The notes: generated by a model not told the origin, from the letters alone. Numbered from the stretch's first letter, positions 47,868-59,730 are shown. The stretch is DNA of 64,000 bases from Zymoseptoria tritici IPO323 (GCF_000219625.1 NC_018199.1:1-64000); one strand, 5' to 3'. Numbers and translations: made by a program.

Positions 47868-48104
47868 TGTGGTTGATTTGTGATCGATGGCACTCCTCCT
47901 GCAGAGAGAAAGCGTGGCGACCTGGAGGAGGCCGTGATGGAAGGCTCGGGTTTGAATCGCAGTATACGGTTGACACGTGAGTGAGAGATTCACTGAATGT
48001 ATAGCCCGGGATGTGACCGTTTGGTGGTGCAACTGACTAGAAGGAAGAGGGAAGAAAGCACATATATGCTCGTGGAAGCCATATGACCAAGCATGTTGTG
48101 CCAC

Positions 48105-50150
48105 TCATTCACACTTTGCCAATCTTTCACTTCAGACACATCCCCTCGCTTCGCGTTTGTCTCTGCAAGTGATCAGAGGTCCACCTGCGGAACGGAACTG
48201 TAGACTCAGCAACCCCACATTCTGCCTCGTCCGCCATGCACAGCAGATTCGTGATGTTGGTCCCAGTAGGTGGAAAGGTGTTCGGTGACTTGGTGCGAGG
48301 GTTGAGTTGTTTTCCAAACTTCCTGCCGCGGAGCCGCCGGGTCGCAAAGCACCACGTGTTGCAGGGTGATCCAAGGAGGCCAGCGCCGTGAGCAATGAAA
48401 GCCGAAGCCGGCGCGAGACGGGGCGGAAGGAGGGGAGGAAGATCGATCTTGTGATGAGCATGGGTTTTTGAAGAGGCTGCTTGCTTGTCGCACAGCGTGG
48501 GCGCAGGATCGAAGAGCGGAAAGGTGAGACATTGAGGTGTTGACCGATTACACGCGAATATGTTATCCGATGTATGCAACAGGGCCGGGAAGGCTGGAGA
48601 ACTGCTCCGCGAAAGTCTCGCTCAACTTCTTGTTAGCATTACATCTCTGGTGCTTGTGTCGGCTTCTCCGCGATGACCAACGCGCACGCCATTCGATGCG
48701 GTATGTCGTCGCAGGTCTTGGCCATGGCAAGACTTGGACTTCTCAAGTACACATCTCACAACAGGCAGACATTGATGTAGGCGGAGGTGGTATTGTACCA
48801 AAGCGGCCCAGACGAGCTTTGGCACTCCACGCTTGCGAGGTGTGATCGTCACGAAGAATGTTTCGATGGTGTCCGGATCACGTTGGAGACGACTTCGTCA
48901 GACTATCGAGCTCTGCAGGCAGCCTGATGGTGTTTCCAGGGGTTTCGCTGGGAGCAAATTTGCAGCGTGCTTGCAGGCTTCTGCCTCTGGAGCTGAGAGC
49001 AGCATCCTGCGAGCCATCCGTGGCACGGGTCAATCAGAGGCCTCCTCCAGGCCGTTTTGATGTGTGAATATCAGACCTGAACTCTCGGGACAGAGCTTTG
49101 AGGCTATTGACGCCATTCTCACGACCGCCATCGAGTCGAATGATCTGAGAGGTCCAGCCAAGCTTGTTGTTGTGTTTGGGCGATGCTGTCTCGAAGAAAC
49201 GCTTGTGAGGAACCTCTGGAGCCTGCAGATTCTGCCCATGTGCATAGTGGTAGGAGATGGAGAGGAGAACATCGAAGACTGGCGTGGTCTCTTTCGCTCA
49301 ATGGCGCCGGTGTCGAGCATGTGCGGCATGCGGTGTTCGGTCGTCGTTCGGCCATGGTAGGTGTGTGTCCAGCGTTCCGTCCATATCTTGCTGGAGGGCG
49401 CCGGTGAGAGCGAACATGTGCGGCATGCGGTAGTCGGTAGTTGGTGAGCCAGCCTTTCAGAGCGCCCCTGCGAGGCAGCAGTGAACGTACCAAGCTGATG
49501 AGGACGGTGGAGGTGCTCAGATGTAACAGAGGCGGGGTGGCATGGTCCAAGCGGCGAGATGAGGTGACAGTTTCACTACTGCCCGCGACTGGTGCATGAG
49601 GTGGACATTCGTCTTTGCGCATCCGCTTTGACTACTGTCTCTTATGGTACCCGCGAGGGTGCTTCGATATTCCATATCGCAGTGTGCTCTGCCATGGCAT
49701 GTTTCCCGCGTTCGTCCCATCTTTTGCTCAATGGCGCTGGTGCGTGATTCGTAGTGTGGTGGACCGACAGCTCTGCGGCGTTGGTCGGTCATTCGGCGCC
49801 AGGCGTAGGCGTTGTGGGTGGTAGATTGCGAGCGTTCACAGCATACCGAGCTTTCGGGGCCAACAGCACGACTGTAGGGCGATGTGATCGGGCCTGTCAA
49901 GGCTTGATGCGGTGATTCGAGGTGCCAGCGAGGCAATGGTGTCGAAGGCTCGGTCGAGTTGACAGATCCGGTGAAGTCTGAAGATTTGCAAAAGGTCGTC
50001 AACGGCGCGGGTTTCACGCTGGCAGCTCTGCGTCCTGCATCGTGGTGGTTGTCGTCGTTGTTGTCGTTGGTCTTGTTCAATCGAGTGTGAAGTTCACGTC
50101 TAACCTGACCGAGCTGGATCACGCCAAGGACGAGTTGTGGCCTGAGGCCT
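48105..50150. other. Gene-poor stretch with a diverged repeat
   Basis: No gene recognised. CATGTGCGGCATGCGGT occurs near 49317 and 49415 (spacing about 98). The word TTGCT----GGCGC-GGTG recurs near 49290, 49390 and 49725, suggesting three diverged copies of a longer unit. Minus-strand frames at 48127-48579 and 49517-50122 are open but featureless. Confidence 0.4.
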
Positions 50151-50153
50151 CAG

Positions 50154-50395
50154 TAAAATGTGGTATACTTCTCATACAAAGTATACCACATTTTACGAAC
50201 TCGTACACACAGTAGTTAATCTTAGTGCCAATCTCTTCGGTAGGCAATGCAGATAGGTTGCATAACAAAAAAATACTGGAATACGGGCGGGGGAGTCGAG
50301 TATTAAGAAATGTGGTACACTTGGAAGAAGTCAGAATTGTAGCCTAAGGCCCCTACAAAATGTGGTACACTTCCTATACAAAGTATACCACATTT
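50154..50395. repeat. Small element with two hairpins and one half-hairpin
   Basis: 50154-50170 and 50179-50195 form a perfect 17-bp inverted repeat around an 8-nt loop (CTCATACA). 50358-50372 and 50381-50395 form a nearly identical 15-bp inverted repeat around CCTATACA with one mismatch. AAATGTGGTACACTT at 50308-50322 is a third half-site. The two hairpins and a little flank are direct repeats of each other about 203 bp apart. AT-rich compared with its surroundings. Possibly a miniature transposon or a regulator binding array. Confidence 0.75.
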
Positions 50396-50558
50396 CACTA
50401 GATGGAAGACCAGGTAGTCTTTTGCCTCTCCAATACTTCCTTTGCTGGATACTCGACTGCACAGCGGTTGTATAAGATCGAGTATTCATTCAGCAGAGAA
50501 TCGTTGAAGCAAGCCGTCCTTAACGCTGATCAACGGGGGCAGCATCTCGCTCGTCTCG

Positions 50559-50936
50559 TTGGAAGCAGCTCCACTTCTAGGAGTCAGCATCGGCAGCATC
50601 GGCAGCGGCATCAACAGCATCGGCCTGGAAAACAACCCAATGTCAGGCTTGACATGGTCACATTCAGCTGCGGACTCGCTTTTGCTTCGCGGCGACGCCA
50701 GGCCGCACAGTCAAGTCCATTCGGAGTCCACGCGCCGCAAGCAAGATGACGACAGGCAGGAGGACACACTGCAAGATCATCCTCATCACGCGGACATTAA
50801 GCAAGAAGTCATTGAAGAAGCTGATCTGAGTGACGCCAAGACCGACCGCAACGGCCACGAAGACTCCGCGTCCCTCCTGAACTTGTTCTTGTCGATGCTG
50901 GGATTGGGAGGATCCCGTCGCCTGCAGTCGCCTTGA
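50559..50936 (+). CDS. Possible hypothetical protein or C-terminal fragment
   Basis: Plus-strand frame of 125 codons without a convincing ATG at its start. Gly/Ser/Ile repeats come first (SIGSIGSGINSIG), then an acidic, Lys-containing middle (ADIKQEVIEEADLSDAKTD) and a hydrophobic Leu-rich end. Composition is protein-like but the upstream part (50402-50558) has stops. Probably a fragment. Confidence 0.3.
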   Translation: MEAAPLLGVSIGSIGSGINSIGLENNPMSGLTWSHSAADSLLLRGDARPHSQVHSESTRRKQDDDRQEDTLQDHPHHADIKQEVIEEADLSDAKTDRNGHEDSASLLNLFLSMLGLGGSRRLQSP

Positions 50937-51640
50937 AGCCGTACAGCTTCATGCACTTGATCAAGTCCGTTATCATGTCCTCGTTCGCCTCCTCGGGCTT
51001 GGAGATGATCTCGATCGAGTTGTAGTTCCCATTCTCGCCTGCGTAGTAACCTTCATCGTCTTCCTCTTGATGTACTTGCGCTACTTCTCGCCCAGTTGCG
51101 GATTCTCGTAGCTATGGATATCGATAGCCATACCGGACAGCACCGTGATCTAGGCCCTGTCGAACGTTGTCTTCGGCCAGCGTAGGAGCTCCTGAACTTG
51201 TCGTTGACCTTGAGCTTCTCGAAGTCGTCCCACCTCTTCTTGCACTTCTCCTGGTACTCATCCACCGACTTTAACGTCTTGTTTATGTCGGGCATGCGCA
51301 GGTGGGAGGTCTCTTGCATGTCCTGGATCACGTATGTGCCTATGGTCGAGTGTCTCGGCTGGTCTTTGCGCCGCTTCGTTGCTGTGTTCCCCGTCGTAAG
51401 TATGTTATGCGCATTAACCAACTCGTCATCACGTGCAGCCTGGGCACACGAAGTTATATACGTCGAGAGCGCATGCTCTTTGAGTACACGATAGCGATAA
51501 TCAGACACAAGATCATCCTTATCATGTGCCACATCCTCCAGAACCAGTGCAACGTCTGCTCGAAGATGATCTTGTTCAAGATAGTGATGTGGAACACGGC
51601 CCCGAGTCCGCGCCTGCATGAAGTGGGATAACTCCAACAT
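50900..51640 (-). pseudogene. Frameshifted minus-strand coding relic
   Basis: From about 51640 the frame reads as a Lys/Asp/Glu-rich helical protein (INKTLKSVDEYQEKCKKRW near the middle). Near 51200 the coding character moves to a second frame (VLSGMAIDIHSYENPQLGEK, followed by TAG), then near 51065 to a third (GYYAGENGNYNSIEII ... MITDLIKCMKLYG). Two frameshifts and a TAG for a probable Gln make this a pseudogene. Family not recognised. Confidence 0.45.
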
Positions 51641-54400
51641 CCCGCCTACCGACCGAAACCCGTTCTATAGCACGGGCGGGATCCAGATTCGGTATGCTTG
51701 TAACACCTTAATAGGTTGAATGCTCACCGTCGTTGCCAGCGAAGTGTAAGTAGATGCAGAGGAAGGCCAGCATCATTGCGGTGAAAATCGTAGCAAGAAC
51801 CCCGTTTGCCTTGCGTTGACTTGCTGGGTGGCGAGGTGATGCTGGTGGCACAATGTGAGGTTGCCTGTGCTTGTTGCTGCTAGTGGAGCCGTACACGAAA
51901 CGACGAGAGATGGCTGCTGGCAACTTGCAACTGGCCGCACTTTATGTTAAGATGCATGAAAGGTCCGAACCAGGGATCAGACATTTGATTACATTTTGTC
52001 TTGCGCAGTAGGCGTCGGCGCATAGGGAGCCTGGGATTCAAGTCCAGAATTTCAAGCAGAGCACGGCTTTCGTGTGTAGTACTCGAACATGAGTTAGTAA
52101 CAGTCGGCCAGTCGCGGGACCGGCGGGACAGCGTAGCCTTTCTGTTGCGCGTGATTTTATGTATGATGCTGCGAGGAGCGTCAAGCGGTGCTGCTCTGGC
52201 CAAGTACGGGAAATGAATCGTGTTGGAAGTAATGGTAAGATATGTGCTGATCATTTGTTTTCGACAACGAGTATCGAATTGGTACAAGCTTTGAAGGGCT
52301 TAGGAGAAATTGAGTGGAGATCCTGCGTGAAAGCTAGGTGCTATCTCCAGTGAACTGAATCGATTGCCTGAACCATTCAAGACACCTCCCTCTTACGAGG
52401 CGGTCGAGAGCAGATACGATCGCCGGACCGGCTTCCTCGTGAATACCGTTCGCGACTTCCTCGTGGGATACATCCATATTTCAAAGTCCGTTGCACCGAT
52501 AGTCCCAGATATGCCGTAGTAGCCAGGGAAGAACCAAAGTGGTGACTTTTTGAAATGCCGAGGGCATTTCCAATCCAGTGTGACATTCCGGCAACCTTCC
52601 GCGGCACGTTCTCCTCATCTTTGCTCCTGCATCCATGATATTTCCGCGTAACAAGCGAGCCTCGGTTCACTGTCTATTCTCACCCAACTAAGTGTTGCTC
52701 TCGTGGTATCCTAACCTGTCTTTGCTCCGCACCCACTCTCTTCGACCTTCTCGACCTTTGCAGGACTCCCCGAGCGATTCCCGATGCTGCCTCCGATCCA
52801 GTGACAAGGATGCTGTGTGCGGCTCTTCTGGCTGCGGTGTGAAAACGCCCAGGAAGAATTCATCAGAGAGAGGGAGAGAGAGATCCAGAGAGCGGCGCCG
52901 CAGGCCGACGAGCATTGTGTTTCACGGTTTGTGGATGGAGGCCCGGCCTGTGGTGGGTGGATCTTGGAAGAGCTGGTTTGACATGGCTTGGCGATGGTGA
53001 TGGATGCGCTGTCTGGGCGATTTTTGGGACGGGATGACCTCGTGGACTCGACGCCACAGAATCAGCACTCAGCCGCAGATTCGCTGACCTGGAACATCCG
53101 GATTATTGTACTGAATGCCAAACTCCTGACAGCTTCCTCCGGCTTGGTCGGCGAGCGCTGTGATGTCGTGGTTGCTGGAACGATCCAAAACCGGTCGTGT
53201 TCGCAAGGTATAAATGGACGGAAGGCTGGTGAGATAGGGTCGCTGTGAGTAACTGATGCTATTGGAAGAGTGTGGTCGAATATTGACCACGGTCCCGCGT
53301 GAAGGTGAAGGTTTTCATGATTGGACCCGTAGACTTGACTGGCTTGGTTATCTCAGAATTTGAGGGTCCCGTCCGCCCAGGGCACTTTACACGTCCTCCC
53401 CTCCACCGACTCATACACGTCCTCCACCGACTCACACATCTCCTACCGACTCTCGCATCTCCCACCGACGTTTATATCTCCACCGACACCATTTGTCCAT
53501 CCTCTCCAAGTCCAGTGCTGCTTGCTGTCTCGGCAACATTGCTACGCTACATGCCTTGCCGAATGCTACGCAACACCGGTTGTATCTCCGCCTCCGCCTC
53601 CGCCTCGTCATTCGCTCACCCTTCACCGCCTTCTAAAAGGTCATCAAAATAGTTTTACAATTACAAATGAGCTTCTCCATAGAGAACATCCTAGCGCAAA
53701 AAGTTTGACAGAAGCATAGGCACCGTCGGAGAGCGCAAGCGATACTTGGAGGACTCTCTGCTCGGACAAAATCTGCACCGCGAAAGCCGAGTCCAAGAAG
53801 CGTTGGCTGACGGGCCCGGTGTCAATTGCCGGTAGAGGTTAATGCTTTGTGAAGTCGAGACATGTTAGCAAATGCTGCGCCTGGCGAGCACGGGACATGC
53901 GTTTTGAAAAGAAGGCGGCATAACGACTGAAATTCGACGCTGGCCAAGCTAGCGGCGATGCTACGCATTACGTGATGAGGTCTGGAGCAGTTCGCTCGAA
54001 ATCTCCTGCGAGGCAGACTCCGATCCGGTTGACGGTATGTATGTTGACGGTAGGTAGGAATGTATCTTCCACGTGCTGGACTGGGTCCACATCTCATCAG
54101 TGCTCCACATCTCATCAGTGCGAACCATTGAGAATACCATACTCATCATCATCGCCTCCATTTCACCGCCGCCAACAAAGCTATCAAGACTCGAGGCCCA
54201 TGTCTCACGTGAGCTGGTCATCTCTTTCTGGGGTCGCCGGCCTTTCTCTTTGTCGGCACTTTCTGAAAACCGGCGAAAGAGCGGCGCTAGCGAGGTGCCT
54301 CCGCTAGCTCAAGTTCGTCCTTCCTGACATCACGCACTCGGGCTCTGTCATTGATGTCTTTTCGCTCGCTTCTCTCACAACTGGAGTCTCCGGAGTCCGT
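51641..54400. other. Gene-poor stretch
   Basis: No gene recognised. A minus-strand frame at 51708-51923 includes a hydrophobic segment (LATIFTAMMLAFLCIYL) that could be one membrane helix but has no partner. Short repeats CACCGACTC are seen at about 53405-53470 and CTCCACATCTCATCAGTG twice at about 54089-54121. Confidence 0.4.
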
Positions 54401-54785
54401 TCAGGAATCGGTAAGTGAGGCGGAAGCCCAGGAGGGAGTACAGGAGGTCTTGCGGAAGAGGATAAACCGGCGTTCGAAGTGGGCGTCCGCAATGTGTGAA
54501 ATGTCGCGCAGGTGTTCACGGGCAAGGCGAGAACGATCATCTAGCTGAAGCCTCAACCACTCCTTCAACCGCGACATGTGGCGAGCGACGTCAATCCATT
54601 CGAGGTCGGCGGCGCTGAGAGTCATCAACATGTCAGGCTTGCCAAGTCCGGCCATGAACGTCAAGAGATTCATCTTGCGAGCCATCTTGCATGACCGGGT
54701 GCCACGCAACCCACTGCCGGAAGCGATGACGGAGTTGAGCAGGATTCTACACTCGCGCTCTGGTAGATTGTCGAGTGAGTAGGAA
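54401..54785 (-). mobile_element. Helitron-type (Helitron_like_N) protein relic
   Basis: The minus-strand frame reads, in order, LRGTRSCKMARKMNLL, GLGKPDMLMTLSAADLEW and HIADAHFERRFILF. This matches, from memory of the family, the fungal Helitron-like N-terminal region: a GT-x-x-Y-like start, then a G-x-P-x-x-F-x-T-L-S-A-A-D-x-x-W motif and an F-x-R-R-F-x-x-F end. Only about 125 codons remain. The catalytic Rep HxH and helicase parts were not found, so it is a fragment. Confidence 0.55.
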
Positions 54786-55215
54786 ATCGGTTCCGTAGTG
54801 ACTGGACTACCTTTTCCTCAAATCGATTGGCGAGGAAACCCGCCGGATCAGTAGTCCGGCATGGCCTTCTTGCGTGGAGAGGTTCGTCGGACTGTTGACT
54901 TTTCTTCGAAAGTTGCGCCAGGAGTCCTCGATGTCAACAACACTGATCATTCGTACTGGCCTGTTAATCTTTCAAATAGCATTCTGGTAGATAGCTGCAT
55001 ATTCAGCATCTCCGATATCGTGCTCTTTCACGGAACGATCGATGCCAGACTGCCTGTAGTGATGCAGGTTCGTTGTACTCGGCAACCGAAGGAGGAGGCA
55101 TAGTGCTTGCTGGTCGTAAAGAAGGAGGAGAAACTGGTGCAAAAGGGTCTTCAAACTTAGCCGGATGTTGCCCAACCCATCGCTGCGTCGCTGGCATATG
55201 TCCGAAGGTGCATTG
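54786..55215. other. Spacer between two transposon relics
   Basis: Short frames on both strands. The minus-strand frame at 55003-55197 is Pro/Ser-rich and may be the variable linker of the copia relic that follows on the same strand. Confidence 0.3.
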
Positions 55216-56010
55216 CTATGCTGCTTCTGCATCATCAGGAGGCATGACTTGACTGCCAAGTAGAGGTGCACCATGGTCCAATCCCACACCCCCCAAACTG
55301 CGTTGCACACCCCCGGTCTCGGGACTCTCGTGATAATCAGACTCAGGGATAGTGCGATGACTCGGACGCGCAGATTCATGCTCGGATTCTCGCTCAGGAC
55401 TGTAGGGTGGATCTTGAGTACCGTCACTGGACGGCGGTGGATCGAAGTCTCCAGAATGCAAGGAGATCAGCGACTTGAGATCCTGCACCTTGATGGTTGT
55501 ATTAGCGGAGTTGTGTCAGTGTCGCTGAGGTTTCCGCAAATGGCACTCATCGAATGGCGCTTGTGCGTTGGATAGGGCGTCTTCCCAGGAATATACATGC
55601 GATAGATTTGCGTCCTTCGATGCCAACCATAGTTGCTGCGATTGAGCGCTCCTCAAATTTGGCTCCTCTGGGGAGCTTCTCATCGTGAATTCAGCCCATC
55701 TGCCCAATGACTTCTGACCAGCCCGTACCGTGCTGGGATCTCCTAGGGCGGCTTCCACCTGAGAGCCTTGCCTGGAATGAATGTAAGGAGGCAAGCGGTA
55801 TGTTTCGAAGCCTCTGACCACATGTCCTGAGGGAGCCAAGGTGCGGCGAGCAGCACCGTTCGTGTCAGCACGATTAGATGCCTCGGCAAGTCCGTTCTGG
55901 TGGTGTTGAGGAGAGCTGCACGGAATGCTTCAGCATCGGCGTGGCAAGACGACCGTGCCATTCATCTGCAGACGCAGTTGATGAGGGCATGACATGTGAG
56001 GGTGGAGTCG
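55216..56010 (-). mobile_element. Copia-type integrase/linker relic
   Basis: Minus strand, several frames in the expected order. HHQNGLAEASNR at about 55880 resembles the PHQNGVAERxNR block at the end of the copia integrase core. LPQDMWSEASKHTACLL and IPGKALRWKPP follow at about 55750-55820, like LPxxxWxEAxxTAxYLxN and PxKxLxxxxPYE. Next comes LPRGAKFEERSIAATMVG near 55660, like LPRxxKFxxRAxxGxLVG. A Pro/Ser/Glu-rich stretch (55216-55488) corresponds to the variable linker before the reverse transcriptase. Frameshifts and TGA/TAG stops break it. No reverse transcriptase follows. Confidence 0.55.
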
Positions 56011-56843
56011 TCGTTGATCAGTTCTGGGGAGTCTTGAGATCATCCAGGTCGTGTTGCATTGCTTTGGTCTCTTTTCGCCTTTTCTGCCCGAAGTTCCATT
56101 CGCAGCGCTGAGTCCTCCGACTGCGACATTTCCAGCAGCTTTTTGTTCAAACCCTCCCTCTCCCTCTCCGCCTTCTCCCTCCCGACCGCCAGCTCGGATA
56201 TCGAACAACTCACGCCAATCTCTCCTTTTGCTCCTCGCTCGGCATATTCGCAAGCGCATGACTCCGGGCGTTCGATCGTCGGTGAAAGGGTCTCGATGCT
56301 GACGCTGGTAGTAGCTGAGGCGGGACGAGACTCGGGTTTCGTGAGCTGTCTGGGAGAAGGTTGCGCGATCAGATGAATCACAGACTTGTCCGAGGGATTC
56401 GTCCAAGAGCGGGCCGGTCGCAGATGAGAGGCACCCCGGCTGTATCTACCACAAGCCAGCACACCTTTTCGCCCATGCTGGCATTGTCCCGTCATGTTCT
56501 CCTACCCAACCCGCTGGAAGGGTTTTTCATCCCGTTGTCAAGTTCTCTCACGAGTGACCAAAGTCGAGACCGAGGAGGAAGGTACTCTCGCAAGCTTGGA
56601 GCGCTTCACGACGAAAGTGCTCTTTTGATGCTCGAATATCCGTCAGCTTACTGCCTTGCCGTCGCCGACACTGCCGCCTACAAATCGCCACCCATTGTCC
56701 GCGATACCTTGGACCTGAGACCACTCCGCGGTACCTTTGACCTCCTCCCACATCAATAGGCGGCTCCTGCCTCAAACGTCCCGATCACTTCTTCTTCTTC
56801 GCACGGCAAATCGGACGCAACGCCCCGACATCATATCAGCATC
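56011..56843. other. Upstream flank of the copia relic and of the 56.8-kb gene
   Basis: On the minus strand a frame around 56050-56220 is a Glu/Arg/Lys coiled-coil-like segment (REKAEREREGLNKKLLEM), perhaps a further gene relic. The plus strand just before 56844 is rich in CTTCTTCTTC (about 56788), a pyrimidine tract suitable as leader of the next gene. Confidence 0.4.
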
Positions 56844-58028
56844 ATGCCCCGCACGACAGCACCCAAGAGCTCGACTGCCCGCCCGGCTGAGAGAGCGAGC
56901 GAAAGTGGAGCCAATGACAAGGGAGAGGAACAAGACCCGGATGAGGAGGAGGATGAACAAGACCAGGAGGAGGAGGAGGAAGAAGACCCGGATGAGGAGG
57001 AAGAAGACCATGATGAGGAGGAGGAGAAGGAGCATAAGCGCGGGATCAAAGCTCGCGAGGCCTATAGACACCTCCTACGTCTACTGGACCACGATCCGAC
57101 TGAACCCGACGCTGCGAGCTCGGACAGTGGTGATGACACGCTTTCTCTCAGGCGACCCAGCGCTGACGGCTCATGTCGCGACGCGCTCAAGGTTTTCCGG
57201 AAGTGGTGGTGGTTGCGAGCAGATGTAAAGGACACACCGACTTGCTTCTGGGCCTCTAGCGGTGTTCTTGGTGAGCTTCCGGCCGCCAAAGCTCAGGCGC
57301 TTGAAGACCTCGTGGTCGAGCAGGTGAGTACCAGGGTGCAAATATGTCACAGGAAATTTGCCAAGACGATGGGATGGAAACATCACTCGATGTTGAACGT
57401 GTACGCGTTGTTCGGCGCGGAAATGTGTCAAAGCCGCAAGTTTATGGAGGGTATCCAGCGGCTCATGGGTGTGTCGAGCTCGCATGAGGCTGCGATGGCA
57501 CTGCTGAGGGATGCGTCGCGTGCGAGGAGAACCAAAAAGTACACAAAGCGCAGGGTCAGTCCGAAGGACGAGTGGGCGGCCATAGACACGGATTTGGCCT
57601 ACAAGGTGGCGACCGACAAGGAATCAGACTCGGATGGATGCGACAACAGCGGACTCGATGACACGGAAGAGGGGGGAGAGAAGCTTCAAGATGAGGAGGA
57701 GGAGCAAAGTGAGCATCAGGAAGATGAGGAGATTGACGACACTGACGGATCGTCCATGGAGACAGACCAGCATGGCTCGAACTCGAGGACGAGTCGGAGC
57801 AGGAGTGGAAGTGCGTCACCCTCCTTCGCATACACCAAATCACGATCACGAGCAGTACCCAACAACGAGAGCCCATTCCCAGACCAGAACGAAATGACCA
57901 CGCCGCGGGCTGACGATGGAGGTGACGATTCCGAGGCCAGCCCGCTCGAAAATTCCCCTGAGCAGGGCCATGGAGCAAGAGGCGCAGGAAATGCGCTCGT
58001 CGACGATGCATCATTCGATCTGAACTGA
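56844..58028 (+). CDS. Hypothetical acidic protein, intact, 394 residues
   Basis: Single intact ORF with codon use of an expressed gene; the best-preserved gene of the GC-rich part. Residues 27-63 are almost entirely Glu/Asp. Residues about 68-245 form the only ordered-looking part, with a Trp-rich segment (FRKWWWLRADVKD, 118-130), conserved-looking VYALFG (186-191) and LLRDASRARR (220-229), then a basic stretch. Residues about 255-305 are acidic again, followed by a Ser/Arg-rich part and an acidic end. Acidic and basic tracts suggest a nuclear, nucleic-acid- or chromatin-associated role, but no known domain is recognised. A decayed relative lies at 42883-43410. The acidic run comes from GAG/GAA-rich DNA at 56930-57035. 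The start ATG is preceded by a CT-rich leader. Confidence 0.65.
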   Translation: MPRTTAPKSSTARPAERASESGANDKGEEQDPDEEEDEQDQEEEEEEDPDEEEEDHDEEEEKEHKRGIKAREAYRHLLRLLDHDPTEPDAASSDSGDDTLSLRRPSADGSCRDALKVFRKWWWLRADVKDTPTCFWASSGVLGELPAAKAQALEDLVVEQVSTRVQICHRKFAKTMGWKHHSMLNVYALFGAEMCQSRKFMEGIQRLMGVSSSHEAAMALLRDASRARRTKKYTKRRVSPKDEWAAIDTDLAYKVATDKESDSDGCDNSGLDDTEEGGEKLQDEEEEQSEHQEDEEIDDTDGSSMETDQHGSNSRTSRSRSGSASPSFAYTKSRSRAVPNNESPFPDQNEMTTPRADDGGDDSEASPLENSPEQGHGARGAGNALVDDASFDLN

Positions 58029-58111
58029 GCGGCCTGGTCTGCAGGCGATTCCGGGATCGAGACGGGAGTGATGGTCCGTCACGCGACCCAACGCCCAGCT
58101 TCAATGGGGCC

Positions 58112-59730
58112 ATGGTTGGCAGTGTCGCTTCAGCTTCCGTTTTCCCTCCCAACGTCAACATCCACACGCCGACACCACCGACACTACCTGTACGCCTCCC
58201 TCATATCCTTGCCCGCCACTTCTCCTTACTGACGAGCCTTCTCATTAGAATGACGGTTCCAATGTCCAGCCAAACCACACCATCCGCCACCATTCTCGCG
58301 ACATGAGCCGCAAGCGCAAATCGCCGGAGCTGCCCGACGACACTGACACCCTCATCACGAAGCGACGTCGACTGCTTGGCAACATGCTCGGAAGCGCACC
58401 CTCGACGGCCGATCCGCCACCAGACTCGCTCGACACGTAGCTCAACGCCGTATCGGTCGCAGAACATGGCACCGACGAAGGCAGCTTGGTCATTCATCGT
58501 CGCAGCGCCGATGATGCTAATCCAATACCCTGTGGCCTACGGACATGCATCCTGTACACAAGCAAAGGAGGAGGGACTCTAGTGGCATGTGCCTACGTAG
58601 ACAATCGGTCCGGAATACCGGAGTCGAAGATCTACGTGCCGGACAACACGGCCATCAATGCCGCAACTATCGAGCAAGTTATTCGCTACGGAGAGAATGA
58701 TCTTATCGAGGAGCTGCACTTGGTCCCGATGTGCGCGCCGTATGCGGTCGTCGCTGTAGCGACATGCCTTTGCATGCACCGCCCAGTCTCTAACACCATC
58801 GCCGCCTTTCCTCCAATCTGGTCATATGCGATCGACACACATTCCGCCTCATCCACCGTCGACGACCTCGATATGCGCGACGCCCTTGCGACCGTGGACG
58901 CCTTGTTGCCACCTGCTGCCGCTGTTATCTCCGCTGCCGCTGAGGTTGGCAGCGCTAAACAAGGTGGTCGTCTCTCTACGGTCCATCTATCGACGTTCAT
59001 TCAGTCTTAAAGACATGCCAAGTCATTTCGCGACGCTCTATAAGTTAAGACGGTTATAGCCGCCAGCCTGCTCGCCGATGCTGCGCACATCGTATACCTC
59101 ACCCCCATCGCCTTGGGCAGACTTGTGTCTACGGATGAGAGTTCCGACGTTCAAGCCGAAGTCGACTCTTACAAAGCGAAACCAAAACAGTCTCGCAATC
59201 TCCCTCAAGGTCGGATTGAACGTGCTAGGGTTGCCTCTTTGGAAAGGGAACTGGAGCAGCTCGAAGGTGGCCGTTCCGAGGTTCCCGATAAGCGTCCTCT
59301 GGAGGTCGTTCGGCAGCACATGCATTCTCTAGCGGGATTCATTGCTGCACGACGCATGGAGTATAAGGATAAGATCTCGTTGTGTGAGCCAAAATGAGCG
59401 ACTACAGCGCATAGGATAGATGATGCTCTTGCACCTTTCCGGGAGTGTTCAATACCTATGACAGCGCAAGCAGTTCTCAAAATTGCCTTTGCCCGCGCGA
59501 CAGTAATACTCTTGCTCGACATCCGTTTGGCCCTCACTTCCGTGCTCGTGAAACTTTCCATATGCACGAATGCAACTGGGAGATTGCTCTTCCTAGAGAT
59601 TTGCGCGAAGAACTCCACAGCGCGGCATCTGCAACACATCATTCACAAGCGCTGTTCGCACTACCTTTCTTACATTGTATTAACTGATAGAATGCTTCTA
59701 CTTGACGATACCCCTCTTATGCCAACATGA
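58112..59730 (+). pseudogene. Spliced reading frame of about 520 codons with four stops
   Basis: ATG 58112, exon 58112-58189 (26 codons), intron 58190-58248 (GTACGC start, TACTGAC branch, CATTAG end, 59 nt), then one frame from 58249 to the TGA at 59728-59730. This frame is broken only at 58438 (TAG), 59008 (TAA), 59041 (TAA) and 59395 (TGA). About 494 codons with four stops is far below chance. The first three stops become Gln by one C-for-T change. The N-terminal part is Pro-rich, with a basic nuclear-type stretch (TKRRRLLGN). The middle has a segment reading YVDNRSGIPESKIYVPDNT. A Leu/Arg/Glu helical segment (ERARVASLERELEQLEGG) follows at about 59220. A shorter product of 89 residues ending at 58440 is possible. 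Family unknown. Confidence 0.6.

Noticed and set aside
47868..48104. N-terminal extension of the 47.1-kb minus-strand gene
   Set aside because: The frame is open but begins at GTG and its composition (His, Cys, Ser clusters) does not look coding.
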